From Oceanospirillaceae bacterium (lineage in GTDB: Bacteria; Pseudomonadota; Gammaproteobacteria; Pseudomonadales; Oceanobacteraceae), in the NCBI GenBank assembly GCA_024234265.1, contig JACKOM010000005.1, positions 124,001-188,000 of the forward strand: a DNA stretch of 64,000 bases, in the 5' to 3' direction. Numbering within the stretch: the stretch's first letter is position 1; the number at the start of each line of letters is the position of its first letter. The notes below the pieces were generated by a model that had not been told where the DNA came from, did not search any database, and saw only the letters and a program-made list of their open reading frames with translations. This document shows positions 26,569 to 35,798 of the stretch, piece by piece. The position numbers were made by a program, and so were the translations under genes.

Positions 26569-27574
26569 AATTAAAACCATTTTTCTGATGCTGGTTTTCG
26601 CCTCCGCACTGACGGCGGGTTATGCGTTTTATGAGGTCAGCAAACCATTAAATCTTTCGGAAGATGCGATTCTTACCCTGGAAAAAGGTGCCCCTGCCGG
26701 GCAATTCTTCCGCAAAATGGAAAGTTTTGGCTGGATAGGTGATTCGCGCTGGATTCGTCTCTGGCTGAAAATAACCCGGCAAAGCGCGCACATTCATGCA
26801 GGGGATTACCGTATTTCCCCTGGCATGAGCACCCTTGGGGTGCTGGACATCATGCTGCGCGGTAAAACCGTGCAATATCAAATCACCTTGGTAGAAGGGC
26901 AGCGTTTATCCGATGCACTACTGCGCATGAAAAATAATGAAAAAATTATTTACGACCTACCACCTGTTAATGAGCTGATGGCGTTTCTGAATCTGCCGGG
27001 TCATTACGAGGGGCGCTTCTACCCCGATACATACTTGTTTTCAGCCAACACGCGCGCCTCTGAGATATTACGCAATGCAAATGCTGAACTGGAAAAAGTA
27101 CTGGCGGAAGAATGGCAAAATCGCGCAGAGAATTTACCCTACAAAACCCCTGAAGAAGCCTTAACTATGGCCTCGATAGTGGAAAAAGAAACCGCAGTGG
27201 CCGAGGAGCGCAGCACCATTGCTGGGGTGTTTATTCGCCGCCTGCAGCAGGGCATGCGTTTACAAACAGACCCAACCGTTATTTATGGTCTCGGAGAAGG
27301 TTACGCCGGCAACATCACACGCCAGCATTTATTAACCACAACACCCTACAATACATACCGCATTAACGGCCTGCCGCCGACACCTATTGCACTGGTGAGC
27401 CGTGCAGCCATTCATGCTGCATTACATCCCGATACAGGAAACAGCCTGTATTTTGTTGCCAAGGGCGATGGCCACCATTATTTTTCCGCCACCCTTGAAG
27501 AGCACAATAAAGCGGTGCGCGAATATCAGATCAAACGTCGCAGCGAAACCTACCGGTCAACACCCGTAAAATAA
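26561..27574 (+). CDS. mltG: Endolytic murein transglycosylase MltG
   Basis: This 337-residue protein of the YceG family cuts nascent glycan strands and so sets their length. It has one N-terminal membrane segment (about residues 5-25), a LysM-like region and a catalytic domain with the Glu in MASIVEKETA, then RLQQGMRLQTDPTVIYG and TPYNTYRINGLPPTPI. The start at 26561 is chosen since it overlaps pabC and begins the membrane anchor. Confidence 0.94.
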   Translation: MNRIKTIFLMLVFASALTAGYAFYEVSKPLNLSEDAILTLEKGAPAGQFFRKMESFGWIGDSRWIRLWLKITRQSAHIHAGDYRISPGMSTLGVLDIMLRGKTVQYQITLVEGQRLSDALLRMKNNEKIIYDLPPVNELMAFLNLPGHYEGRFYPDTYLFSANTRASEILRNANAELEKVLAEEWQNRAENLPYKTPEEALTMASIVEKETAVAEERSTIAGVFIRRLQQGMRLQTDPTVIYGLGEGYAGNITRQHLLTTTPYNTYRINGLPPTPIALVSRAAIHAALHPDTGNSLYFVAKGDGHHYFSATLEEHNKAVREYQIKRRSETYRSTPVK

Positions 27575-27575
27575 T

Positions 27576-28202
27576 ATGCAGACAGGCAAATTTATTACCA
27601 TCGAAGGGGCTGAAGGCGTTGGAAAAAGCACCAACATTCAGCACATTCAAAACTGGCTCAGCGCCCGCCATATTCCGTTTATTCTGACCCGCGAACCAGG
27701 CGGCACGGAATTAGGCGAACAGCTGCGTGAACTTTTATTACACGGCGGCCAGATTGCTGATAAAACAGAATTACTGCTGATGTTTGCTGCCCGCGCACAA
27801 CATCTGGAAGAAAAAATTAAACCCGCCCTGGCAGCCGGCACCTGGGTTATTTGTGATCGTTTTACCGATTCAACTTTTGCCTATCAGGGTGGCGGCCGCC
27901 AGTTAAATTTGCAGTGGTTAAATGCCCTTGAAAATCTGGTGCAGGAAACCCTGCAACCGGACATCACATTTTTATTAGATGCCCCGGTTGAAGTCGGCAT
28001 GGCCCGGGCCAAATCCCGTAATGGGCGCAGTGACCGTATTGAAGCGGAATCCATGGCATTTTTTGAGCGGGTGCGGGCCGGTTTTTTACAGCGCGCGGCA
28101 CTTCATCCGGCAAGATTCCGGATTATTAATGCCGCCGAGCCATTGCCACTGGTGCAGGCAGAAATTGATAACGTATTGGTTGGCCTATGTCCGACGGTGT
28201 AA
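27576..28202 (+). CDS. tmk: Thymidylate kinase
   Basis: This 208-residue enzyme phosphorylates dTMP to dTDP. It has the P-loop EGAEGVGKST, the REPGGTELGE loop, DRFTDSTFAYQGGGR and a lid region KSRNGRSDRIEAE. It begins one base after mltG and overlaps holB by 16 bases. Confidence 0.95.
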   Translation: MQTGKFITIEGAEGVGKSTNIQHIQNWLSARHIPFILTREPGGTELGEQLRELLLHGGQIADKTELLLMFAARAQHLEEKIKPALAAGTWVICDRFTDSTFAYQGGGRQLNLQWLNALENLVQETLQPDITFLLDAPVEVGMARAKSRNGRSDRIEAESMAFFERVRAGFLQRAALHPARFRIINAAEPLPLVQAEIDNVLVGLCPTV

Positions 28203-29185
28203 ATGTCAATATTCAGCAATTCCCTTGGTTGTTGCCTGCATGGCAACGCCTTGACCAGCAAATGCGCGCAGGTCAGCTTGGGCATGCACAGCTATTTGTC
28301 GGGCAGCCCGGCATAGGTAAACGGGCCATGGCCAGCCTGATGGCAGATAAGGTTTTATGCCTTTCCCGCCGCGACGGGCTTGCCTGCGGTGAATGTGCAT
28401 CCTGCTTATTATTAAAAGCAGGCACCCATCCTGATTTTCTGCTGCTGGAGCCGGAAGAAGAGGGCAAGCAGATCAAAATTGATCAGATCCGCCAGCTTAC
28501 TGATTTTGTGAACACCACAGCCCAGCGCAGCCCTGCCAAGGCAGTTGTAATGGGGCCGGTTGAACAGCTGAACGTCAACGCTGCAAATGCTCTGCTAAAG
28601 AGCCTCGAAGAACCTGTTACTCAGGTATATCTGTTTTTATTCAGCCATCGCCCCAGTGGTGTATTGCCCACAATCCGCAGCCGTTGTCAGCAAGTCAGTC
28701 TTGCGCCGCCGCCTTTTAATGAAGCCCTTGCCTGGTTACGCCAACTGGTAGATCACGAGCACGCCGCCCAGGCGCTGTTATTAGCCCAGGGCGGGCCATT
28801 AAAGGCTATCAAGCTGCTCGACGATCAGGTTGTGGTGGGTTTTATGCAGTTTTGTCAGGTATTAAGCGATATCGCAGCGGGGCAGGTGCGCCCGGTTGAA
28901 GCCTATGCAAAATTAAAAACCCTGTCGCCCCTGATGCTGGCAGACTGGTTTTACTTGCTCGCCCTTGATCTGCTGCGTCGCCGTCAGGGTGGCAAGCTGG
29001 AGCACTTCGCCAGCCTCGCTAAACTTCCGCTGTATGATTTACCCGCCCGGCACTTACAGGGTTTTGTGGATGCTTGCCAGTTCGCTAAAACCACCATTAG
29101 TCAGCCCGGCAATGCCAATGCGCAACTATTGTTTGAGAACCTGTTAATTGACTGGTTGCGCCTTTTGCGGCAATCTCAGGCCTAA
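28187..29185 (+). CDS. holB: DNA polymerase III delta' subunit
   Basis: This 332-residue clamp-loader subunit shows a P-loop-like GQPGIGKRAMA, the zinc cysteines around CLSRRDGLACGECASC, and the AAA+ sensor region NAANALLKSLEEP. It overlaps tmk and precedes pilZ, the conserved tmk-holB-pilZ order. As in other delta' proteins the ATP site is modified. Confidence 0.93.
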   Translation: MSDGVNVNIQQFPWLLPAWQRLDQQMRAGQLGHAQLFVGQPGIGKRAMASLMADKVLCLSRRDGLACGECASCLLLKAGTHPDFLLLEPEEEGKQIKIDQIRQLTDFVNTTAQRSPAKAVVMGPVEQLNVNAANALLKSLEEPVTQVYLFLFSHRPSGVLPTIRSRCQQVSLAPPPFNEALAWLRQLVDHEHAAQALLLAQGGPLKAIKLLDDQVVVGFMQFCQVLSDIAAGQVRPVEAYAKLKTLSPLMLADWFYLLALDLLRRRQGGKLEHFASLAKLPLYDLPARHLQGFVDACQFAKTTISQPGNANAQLLFENLLIDWLRLLRQSQA

Positions 29186-29200
29186 AAAAGAGGGGAGTCT

Positions 29201-29548
29201 ATGGCGCCTAAATTCGGCCCGGGCAACGGTATTCTGAGCCTGACCATCAAAGATAAAGCAGTTCTTTATGCGGCTTATATGCCTTTTGTGAAGGGCGGCG
29301 GCCTGTTTATCCCCACCAACAAAGAATACAAAATGGGTGATGAAGTATTTCTGCTGCTCAACCTGATGGATGAAGTGGAAAAAATCCCCGTGGCCGGCAA
29401 AGTTGTATGGATTACCCCGAAGGGCGCACAGGGCAATAAAGTCGCTGGTGTTGGCGTGCAATTCGCCGACGACAGCCCGGCAAAAGATAAAGTCGAAAAA
29501 TATCTTGCCGGCGCCATCAGTTCAGATCGTCCTACCCACACGCTTTAA
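29201..29548 (+). CDS. pilZ: Type IV pilus assembly protein PilZ
   Basis: This 115-residue protein matches PilZ itself, the founding member that lacks the RxxxR and (D/N)xSxxG c-di-GMP motifs. Landmarks are GILSLTIKDKAVLYAAYMPF, GGGLFIPTN and AGKVVWITPKGAQGNKVAGVGVQF. It is needed for pilus assembly, in P. aeruginosa through FimX and PilB. A ribosome site (AGAGGGGAG) precedes it. Its 3' end overlaps the converging aminotransferase gene by 17 bases. TatD, often next in Pseudomonas, is absent here. Confidence 0.92.
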   Translation: MAPKFGPGNGILSLTIKDKAVLYAAYMPFVKGGGLFIPTNKEYKMGDEVFLLLNLMDEVEKIPVAGKVVWITPKGAQGNKVAGVGVQFADDSPAKDKVEKYLAGAISSDRPTHTL

Positions 29549-30668
29549 TGCAATGCCTGAGGCGCACAAGCGCCTCATCTAACAAAGCTTCTGTTTGATA
29601 AAAATGGGGGGAAAAGCGAATGCCACCACCCCGGTTTGCACAAATCACTTCTGCTTTCATCAGTGCCTGATAAAGCGCCTGCTGATTTACACCCTCAACA
29701 TGAAATGTGGTGATGCCCGCTGTAAAACGATCAGCTTGCGGTGACAGCAGCTTGATATCCGGCTCCTGCTGCAATTGCTTGCGCAGATAATGGCTGAGCT
29801 GACGCACGCGCCCCTCAATCACATCGACTCCAACCTCAAGTAACAAACCCAGGCTGGCATTTAATGCATGCGCAGCGAGCATATTCGGTGAGCCACATTC
29901 AAAACGCCGCGCATTTTCTGCTGAACGCCAGGTTTTAGTGGTGTAATTACCGGCATCAGCCAGCATATGCCAGCCATACTGGTGCAATTTCAGTTGCTCC
30001 TGACGCGTGTGTCGGCAATAAAAAACCGCAAGCCCTTCAGGCCCTAACAGCCATTTGTGCCCGTCGGCCACTACAAAATCTGCGTTGATTGCGTCCACAT
30101 CCATGGGCAATACCCCAAGGGATTGAATGGCATCCACACAAAACAAAATATTCTGTTGTTTACAGGCAGCGCCAAGCCGCGATAAATCCAACGCAATGCC
30201 GCTGGCGTATTGTACTGAGCTGATAGCGAGCAGGCGGGTTTTACCTGTAATAGCATTGAGCAAATTTTGTTCCGGCTCAGGGCCCTCAAGGTTAATTTGC
30301 AGTAATTTAACCCCGTATTGCGCAAGGGATTCCCACACAATGCGATTTGACGGGAATTCTTCATCGCTGATGATAATTTCATCGCCGGCCTGCCAATCAA
30401 TGCCATAGGCAATTACGGAAAGGGCTTCAGAGGTGTTTTTTTGCAGGGCAATTTCATCGCTACTGGACGCATTTAGCAATGTTTTCAATCGCTCCCGCAA
30501 TTGCTGTTCGGTTTTCATCCATTGCGGATAATGGGTCGCTCCAAAGGTGACGTTTTCCCTGCTAAATGCTTCAATGGCGGCATAACTTCGCTGGGGCCAG
30601 GGTGCAACTGCCGCATGATTCAGATAGACAAGCCCGTCTTTCTGCGGAAATTCATGTTGGTAGGGCAT
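29532..30668 (-). CDS. Class V aminotransferase-fold protein, SufS/CsdA-like but lacking the desulfurase Cys loop
   Basis: This 378-residue PLP enzyme starts at 30668 (MPYQHEFPQKDGLVYLNHAAVAPW). The PLP Lys is in VADGHKWLLGPEGLAVFY. The C-terminal loop that carries the cysteine in IscS/SufS reads ICANRGGGIRFSPHFYQTEAL, with no RxGxxC motif, so cysteine desulfurase activity is doubtful. It resembles isopenicillin-N-epimerase-like or selenocysteine-lyase-like members of unknown substrate. It diverges from the M16 peptidase gene across a Fur-box-like site. Confidence 0.8.
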   Translation of the reverse strand: MPYQHEFPQKDGLVYLNHAAVAPWPQRSYAAIEAFSRENVTFGATHYPQWMKTEQQLRERLKTLLNASSSDEIALQKNTSEALSVIAYGIDWQAGDEIIISDEEFPSNRIVWESLAQYGVKLLQINLEGPEPEQNLLNAITGKTRLLAISSVQYASGIALDLSRLGAACKQQNILFCVDAIQSLGVLPMDVDAINADFVVADGHKWLLGPEGLAVFYCRHTRQEQLKLHQYGWHMLADAGNYTTKTWRSAENARRFECGSPNMLAAHALNASLGLLLEVGVDVIEGRVRQLSHYLRKQLQQEPDIKLLSPQADRFTAGITTFHVEGVNQQALYQALMKAEVICANRGGGIRFSPHFYQTEALLDEALVRLRHCIKACG

Positions 30669-30693
30669 TGGTCTCCACCCACTTGTGTTAGAA

Positions 30694-30708
30694 TGAGAAT
30701 GACTATCA
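30694..30708. promoter_or_regulatory. Fur-box-like operator between the aminotransferase and M16 peptidase genes
   Basis: The 15-bp sequence TGAGAATGACTATCA fits the 7-1-7 Fur model TGATAATnATTATCA at 12 of 14 defined bases, six of seven in each half. TATCAT (30704-30709), a possible -10 for the plus-strand operon, overlaps it. Binding would be expected to repress the M16/TonB operon, and perhaps the divergent gene, when iron is plentiful. Confidence 0.6.
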
Positions 30709-30730
30709 TATGGAAAGCAACACGACATCT

Positions 30731-33670
30731 ATGCGCACTGCATCTTCCGCCAAGCCTAACCAAGTACATCCTGATTTTAAATGGCTGCGCAGCGAGTACA
30801 TCGACTCCTTGAGCCTGTTAATCGAAGAATATGAACACAACGCAACAGGTGCGCGGCACTATCACATGCACACCGAAAACGATGAAAACGTATTCCTGGT
30901 GGCAGTGCGTACCATGCCGGAAGATTCCACTGGTGTAGCCCACATTCTTGAACATACCGCCCTGTGTGGCAGTGAAAAATACCCGGTACGCGACCCGTTT
31001 TTTATGATGGTGCGCCGCTCCCTGAATACGTTTATGAATGCATTTACCAGTAGCGACTGGACGGCTTATCCGTTTGCATCCAAAAACAAAAAAGATTTCA
31101 GCAATTTATTATCGGTTTACCTCGATGCGGTATTTTTTGCACGTCTAGATCCGCTTGATTTTGCCCAGGAAGGTCATCGTCTGGAGTTTGCTGAGCCAAA
31201 TAACCCTGAATCAGAATTGCAATTTAAAGGCGTTGTATTTAACGAAATGAAGGGTGCCATGAGTTCGCCGGTGAGCGTACTGTGGCAAACATTTACAAAA
31301 TATATTTACCCGACTAACACTTATCACCACAACTCAGGTGGAGAACCAGACTGCATTACCGACCTGAGTTATGAGCAATTAAAAGCGTTTTATCAGGCCC
31401 ATTATCACCCCAGTAACGCAATTTTCATGACTTTTGGTGATATCAGTGCCTTTGAACACCACGCCAAATTTGCGGAATATTTAAACCGCTTTGAGCGCAG
31501 CAATAAAAAAATCAGCGTGGCAGATGAAAAACGTTATTGCGCACCCGTGCGTGTGCAGGAAGCCTACAACTTTGAATCGGAAGATGGCCTTGAGGGGCAC
31601 ACCCACCACGTAGTGGGTTGGTTACTTGGCCACAGCACCCAGCTTGATGAGCAGCTGGAAGCGCAGTTTTTAAGTAATATCCTACTGGAAAACAGCAGTT
31701 CGCCTTTGCGTCATGCACTGGAAACCACCCAGCTCGGCAGCTCACCATCACCATTGTGTGGTCTTGAAGATTCCAACAAAGAAATGTGTTTTGTCTGCGG
31801 CGTAGAGGGTAGTGACCTTGAAGATGTTGCTGCAGTGGAAAAGCTGGTGCTGGACACACTGCGTGATGTGGCTGAAAAAGGTGTCAGCCCTGAGCAAATA
31901 GAAGCCGTATTACATCAGCTTGAATTGTCGCAACGTGAAATCGGTGGTGATGGTTACCCCTATGGCCTGCAATTAATTTTATCCTCCCTGGGTGCTGCCA
32001 CCCATTATGGCGACCCTATCAGCGCACTGAATTTAGATGCCGCGTTGTTGCGTCTGCGCGAAAAAGCACAAAATTCTGACTTTGTACGCAGCCTGATTGA
32101 AAAACACCTGCTCGATAACCCGCACCGTGTAACCCTGAGTCTGTATCCGGACGATCAATTTAATGTGCGCAAAGAAGCCGCAGAGAAATTGCAGCTGCAA
32201 AAAATCGCGGCTGCATTAACGGCGGAGGATAAATCCCGCATCGTCGCCCAGGCAAAAGCACTGGAAGATCGCCAGGCTCAGGTGGATGACGAATCCCTGT
32301 TGCCTAAGGTGACACTGCAGGATGTGGCCGGCGAATTATTGATTCCAGGCGCGGATATTCAAATCGTCAGCGAAAACCAGAATGGTTATTTCTACAAACA
32401 GGGCACCAACGGTCTTGTTTATCAGCAGCTCATTATGGATCTGCCTGCACTGTCCGATGATGAAATTCTGTTGTTGCCCTTATTAACCCAGGCCATTACC
32501 GAAGTTGGGTCAGGGGAGCTGGACTATTTACAAACCCAGCAAAAACAATCGCTGATTTGCGGCAATATCAGCAGTTACAGCACCATTCGCAGCGCCCTTG
32601 AAAACGAGCAAAACACACTGGGTTACTGGAGTATCTCAGGTAAAGCGTTGGCCCGTAACGGTGCAGCATTCTCAGATTTAATTCAGGACACTCTGCTGAA
32701 CGCGCGTTTTGATGAGCATCGCCGTATTAAAGAATTAATTGCGCAGAACAAAATGCGCAAAGAACAAAGCATTACCGGCCATGGCCATAACTTAGCTATG
32801 GGGCTCGCCGCCAGCGGTATGGCTCCATCGGCAAAAGTGGCCTATCAGGTGGGTGGTTTACCCAGCATTTTACGCCTGCGTGAGTTAGTGAAAAAACTGG
32901 AAGACAACAACTTCTCTGCAAGCCTGGCTAACCAGCTGGCAGCACTGCGCAATAAATTAAGCGGTGCTCGCAAAGAACACGTATTGATTACCGATGCACA
33001 ACATATTGATAACCTCAGTGCGCACTTGAAAAACAGCTGGCAAATTGCCGGTGAAAAAGCCCCCGGGCAATTTTCGTTACCCCATGTGCGCGAATGTGTG
33101 AATGTAGCCTGGATTGTACCGTCACAGGTCAGTTTCTGTGCCAAAGCCTACCCGACGGTAGCGGCGGACCACCCTGACGCACCTGCCCTGACTGTATTGG
33201 GTGGTTTTTTGCGCAATGGCTTTTTACATACCGCAATTCGTGAAAAAGGCGGCGCCTATGGCGGTGGTGCAAGCCAGGACAACGGTTCTGCCTGTTTTAA
33301 ATTTTATTCATACCGCGACCCGCGTTTTACCGAAACCCTGCAAGATTTCGACCGCGCCATCGAATGGATGTTAAAAACTGAGCACAGTTACAGCATGCTG
33401 GAGCAGGCGATTCTGGGTGTGATTTCCAGCATAGATAAACCCGGCTCACCGGCGGGCGAAGCCAAACAGGCTTATCACAATCAGCGCAGTGGGCGTACAC
33501 CCCAGTGGCGCAACCAGTTCCGCCAGAATGTATTAAAAGTCAGCCTGGAAGATCTTAAGCGCGTAACCCGTACCTATCTGCATGATAAAAACGCCAGCAC
33601 CGGCGTGTTAATTCCTAAAACCATGCATGATCAGGCTGAAAAGCGCGGGATGAAAATCAGCGAGTTATAA
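30731..33670 (+). CDS. M16 family zinc metallopeptidase, presequence-protease-like (PreP/M16C)
   Basis: This large peptidase of about 979 residues has the inverted zinc motif HILEH (His71, Glu74, His75 from the start at 30731). It is a two-halved M16 fold in one chain, similar in size to PreP/Cym1. The C-terminal half carries the substrate-binding GAYGGGASQD region. An ATG at 30710 is also in frame but abuts the Fur-like site and lacks a ribosome site. No signal peptide is seen, so it is probably cytoplasmic. It likely degrades short peptides. It is nine bases upstream of the TonB-system genes. Confidence 0.87.
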   Translation: MRTASSAKPNQVHPDFKWLRSEYIDSLSLLIEEYEHNATGARHYHMHTENDENVFLVAVRTMPEDSTGVAHILEHTALCGSEKYPVRDPFFMMVRRSLNTFMNAFTSSDWTAYPFASKNKKDFSNLLSVYLDAVFFARLDPLDFAQEGHRLEFAEPNNPESELQFKGVVFNEMKGAMSSPVSVLWQTFTKYIYPTNTYHHNSGGEPDCITDLSYEQLKAFYQAHYHPSNAIFMTFGDISAFEHHAKFAEYLNRFERSNKKISVADEKRYCAPVRVQEAYNFESEDGLEGHTHHVVGWLLGHSTQLDEQLEAQFLSNILLENSSSPLRHALETTQLGSSPSPLCGLEDSNKEMCFVCGVEGSDLEDVAAVEKLVLDTLRDVAEKGVSPEQIEAVLHQLELSQREIGGDGYPYGLQLILSSLGAATHYGDPISALNLDAALLRLREKAQNSDFVRSLIEKHLLDNPHRVTLSLYPDDQFNVRKEAAEKLQLQKIAAALTAEDKSRIVAQAKALEDRQAQVDDESLLPKVTLQDVAGELLIPGADIQIVSENQNGYFYKQGTNGLVYQQLIMDLPALSDDEILLLPLLTQAITEVGSGELDYLQTQQKQSLICGNISSYSTIRSALENEQNTLGYWSISGKALARNGAAFSDLIQDTLLNARFDEHRRIKELIAQNKMRKEQSITGHGHNLAMGLAASGMAPSAKVAYQVGGLPSILRLRELVKKLEDNNFSASLANQLAALRNKLSGARKEHVLITDAQHIDNLSAHLKNSWQIAGEKAPGQFSLPHVRECVNVAWIVPSQVSFCAKAYPTVAADHPDAPALTVLGGFLRNGFLHTAIREKGGAYGGGASQDNGSACFKFYSYRDPRFTETLQDFDRAIEWMLKTEHSYSMLEQAILGVISSIDKPGSPAGEAKQAYHNQRSGRTPQWRNQFRQNVLKVSLEDLKRVTRTYLHDKNASTGVLIPKTMHDQAEKRGMKISEL

Positions 33671-33679
33671 GGACATAAC

Positions 33680-34426
33680 ATGGCTTTAAAATTTATTGGG
33701 GGGCTTGTGCTGTGCAGCTTTATTAGCACAGCACTGGCGCAAACCAGCCTGCAACAGGTTGAGCAGGCTGCCGGCAGCGGAATACAAAATTCTGCTGCAT
33801 CGCAAAAAAAAATCGATGCATTAGATGATGAGCAGCGCCAGTTACTGCAAAACTATCGTAATGTCATTGCGGAATCTGACCAGTTGCGGGTTTATAACCA
33901 GCAACTTGGCAGCATCATCGAAAATCAGCGCAACGAGCTGAGCAGTATCGATCAGCAAATCAACGATATTGAGCGCACCCAGCAGGGCATTATGCCCCTG
34001 ATGGCACGCATGCTGGATGCCCTCGCAATTTTTGTCAGCCTGGATTTACCCTTTTTACAGGAAGAGCGTAATAACCGCATTAATCAATTGCGGGGCTTAT
34101 TGTTATCGGCCGATATCAGTGTGGCGGAAAAATATCGCCGTGTATTGGAGGCCTATCAGATAGAGCTTGAATACGGGCGTACCATAGAGGCTTACCGGGA
34201 TAAAAATCCTGACGGCAAGCTGGTTGATTATCTGCGCCTTGGGCGGGCTGGCTTTTATTATGTCACCTTAGATGGCGAGGCCGCCTATGGCTTTGATATT
34301 AAAACCCGCCAATGGCTTGTGCTCGATAATAGTTATCTGAACAGCCTGCAAAAAGGCCTGCAGATTGCGCGCAAACAATCCGCCCCCAGCATGTTAACTT
34401 TGCCAATTCGCACCCTGGAGCACTGA
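33680..34426 (+). CDS. DUF3450 periplasmic coiled-coil protein of the TonB2-type system
   Basis: This 248-residue protein has a signal peptide (ALKFIGGLVLCSFISTALA) and a long coiled-coil centre (about residues 40-110), then a globular end with YGFDIKTRQWLVLDNSYL. It belongs to the DUF3450 family, usually encoded directly upstream of ttpC. It is nine bases after the M16 gene and one base before ttpC. It probably works in the periplasm with the TonB complex, though its exact part is not known. Confidence 0.88.
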   Translation: MALKFIGGLVLCSFISTALAQTSLQQVEQAAGSGIQNSAASQKKIDALDDEQRQLLQNYRNVIAESDQLRVYNQQLGSIIENQRNELSSIDQQINDIERTQQGIMPLMARMLDALAIFVSLDLPFLQEERNNRINQLRGLLLSADISVAEKYRRVLEAYQIELEYGRTIEAYRDKNPDGKLVDYLRLGRAGFYYVTLDGEAAYGFDIKTRQWLVLDNSYLNSLQKGLQIARKQSAPSMLTLPIRTLEH

Positions 34427-34427
34427 C

Positions 34428-35798
34428 ATGCAGCGTCTGATATGCACTCTGGCAATTTTTCTGAGCGTCTCCAGCGCATTTGCCGACACAAAATCCGAAC
34501 CTCAAACCCAGCCTGATTCGCTTGCCGCGTTGCTGAGCAATATCCAGCAAGAAAACGCAGCCGATGCCCGCATCAATCAGGAACGGGAGCAAAAATTCTT
34601 AAGCGCACGCAATGAGCAGCGCAATTTACTGAACACTGCGCAAAGCGAATTAAATTCCTTAAAAAATCGCAGCAAAGAATTGCGCAGCCAATTTGATAAC
34701 AATGAACAGGCGCTGAATAAACAATCTGAAATTTTGCGTTTAAAACTCGGCAACCTTGGGGAAATGTTTGGTGTAGTACGCCAGGTATCCCAGGATGTCA
34801 TCAGCCTTAAACAGGCTTCGTTAATTGCTACCTCTGAGGAAGATCAGGTTTTACTGGAAAAGTTAGCGGCCAGTAAAAGTTTGCCGGATATCCACGAGCT
34901 GGAAGGTTTGTGGCTGAGCATGCAGCGCCACATGACAGCACAGGCCGATATCAATAATGAAACCCGTGAAGTGGTTGCCGAAGATGGCTCGGTTTCGCAG
35001 GATGCCATCTACAAGGTCGGACCTTTTGTTGCTTTCAATGACAATGGTTATCTGCAATATGATGATGAAAGCCACAGCTTTATTGAATTAAACCGCCAAC
35101 CCGGAGAGGCTGCTTTATTGGATGATTACCTGCAGGATAAATCCGTTTTTGCACCGGTAGCGATAGATCCAACCCGGGGTGTAATGCTGGGCCTGTATGC
35201 CCAAAGCCCAAATTTGATGGAGCGTATTCGTCAGGGCGGTTTTATCGGTTATTGCATCATGCTGCTGACAGTACTGGGGGTTTGTTACGCCGCCATGCGT
35301 ATGTTTGCCCTGCATAAAATAAATACAGGTGTGCAACGCCAGGTGAATTCCACGCAAATCAGCTCTGATAATCCGCTTGGGCGGATAATGGCTGTTTACC
35401 GTACAGACTTGCAGCAGGATACCGATACCCTGGAGAAAAAAATCGATGAGGCCGTGCTGGCAGAATTACCGGCACTGGAAAAAGGGCAATCATTAATTAA
35501 ATTACTCGCCGCAGTAGCGCCCCTCATGGGTTTGTTAGGCACAGTGGTGGGGATGATTGCTACGTTCCAGTCCATCACTTTGTTTGGCACTGGCGATCCG
35601 AAATTAATGGCGGCGGGTATCTCCCAGGCATTGATCACTACCGTGCAGGGTTTGGTGGCAGCCATCCCGTTATTATTAATGCATAACCTGCTAAGCACCC
35701 GCAGCCGCAATCTGATTCAACTATTGGATAAACAAGCGGCGGGCATGATAGCCGAGCGCGCCGAAACCGCCCGCGGTGCACAAGATGCAGGCCATTAA
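34428..35798 (+). CDS. ttpC: TtpC-type MotA/TolQ/ExbB proton channel family protein
   Basis: This 456-residue protein combines a signal peptide, an N-terminal coiled coil (about residues 40-120), a periplasmic region with LEGLWLSMQ, and C-terminal membrane segments with an ExbB-like channel domain (about 270-440; VAPLMGLLGTVVGMIATF and GISQALITTVQGLVAAIPL). This layout matches TtpC, the extra component of Vibrio TonB2 systems needed for siderophore uptake. It overlaps the next exbB. Confidence 0.9.
   Translation: MQRLICTLAIFLSVSSAFADTKSEPQTQPDSLAALLSNIQQENAADARINQEREQKFLSARNEQRNLLNTAQSELNSLKNRSKELRSQFDNNEQALNKQSEILRLKLGNLGEMFGVVRQVSQDVISLKQASLIATSEEDQVLLEKLAASKSLPDIHELEGLWLSMQRHMTAQADINNETREVVAEDGSVSQDAIYKVGPFVAFNDNGYLQYDDESHSFIELNRQPGEAALLDDYLQDKSVFAPVAIDPTRGVMLGLYAQSPNLMERIRQGGFIGYCIMLLTVLGVCYAAMRMFALHKINTGVQRQVNSTQISSDNPLGRIMAVYRTDLQQDTDTLEKKIDEAVLAELPALEKGQSLIKLLAAVAPLMGLLGTVVGMIATFQSITLFGTGDPKLMAAGISQALITTVQGLVAAIPLLLMHNLLSTRSRNLIQLLDKQAAGMIAERAETARGAQDAGH

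Noticed and set aside
29558..29577. Hairpin just after pilZ as an intrinsic terminator
   Set aside because: An 8-bp stem with loop ACAA is present but no T-run follows and it lies within the converging aminotransferase coding sequence.
29532..30668. Annotation as cysteine desulfurase SufS/IscS
   Set aside because: The catalytic Cys loop is missing, so only the fold class is called.
30731..33670. Annotation as FusC (ferredoxin-processing peptidase)
   Set aside because: No signal peptide and no fusA receptor gene nearby; size and motifs fit the PreP-like class equally well.
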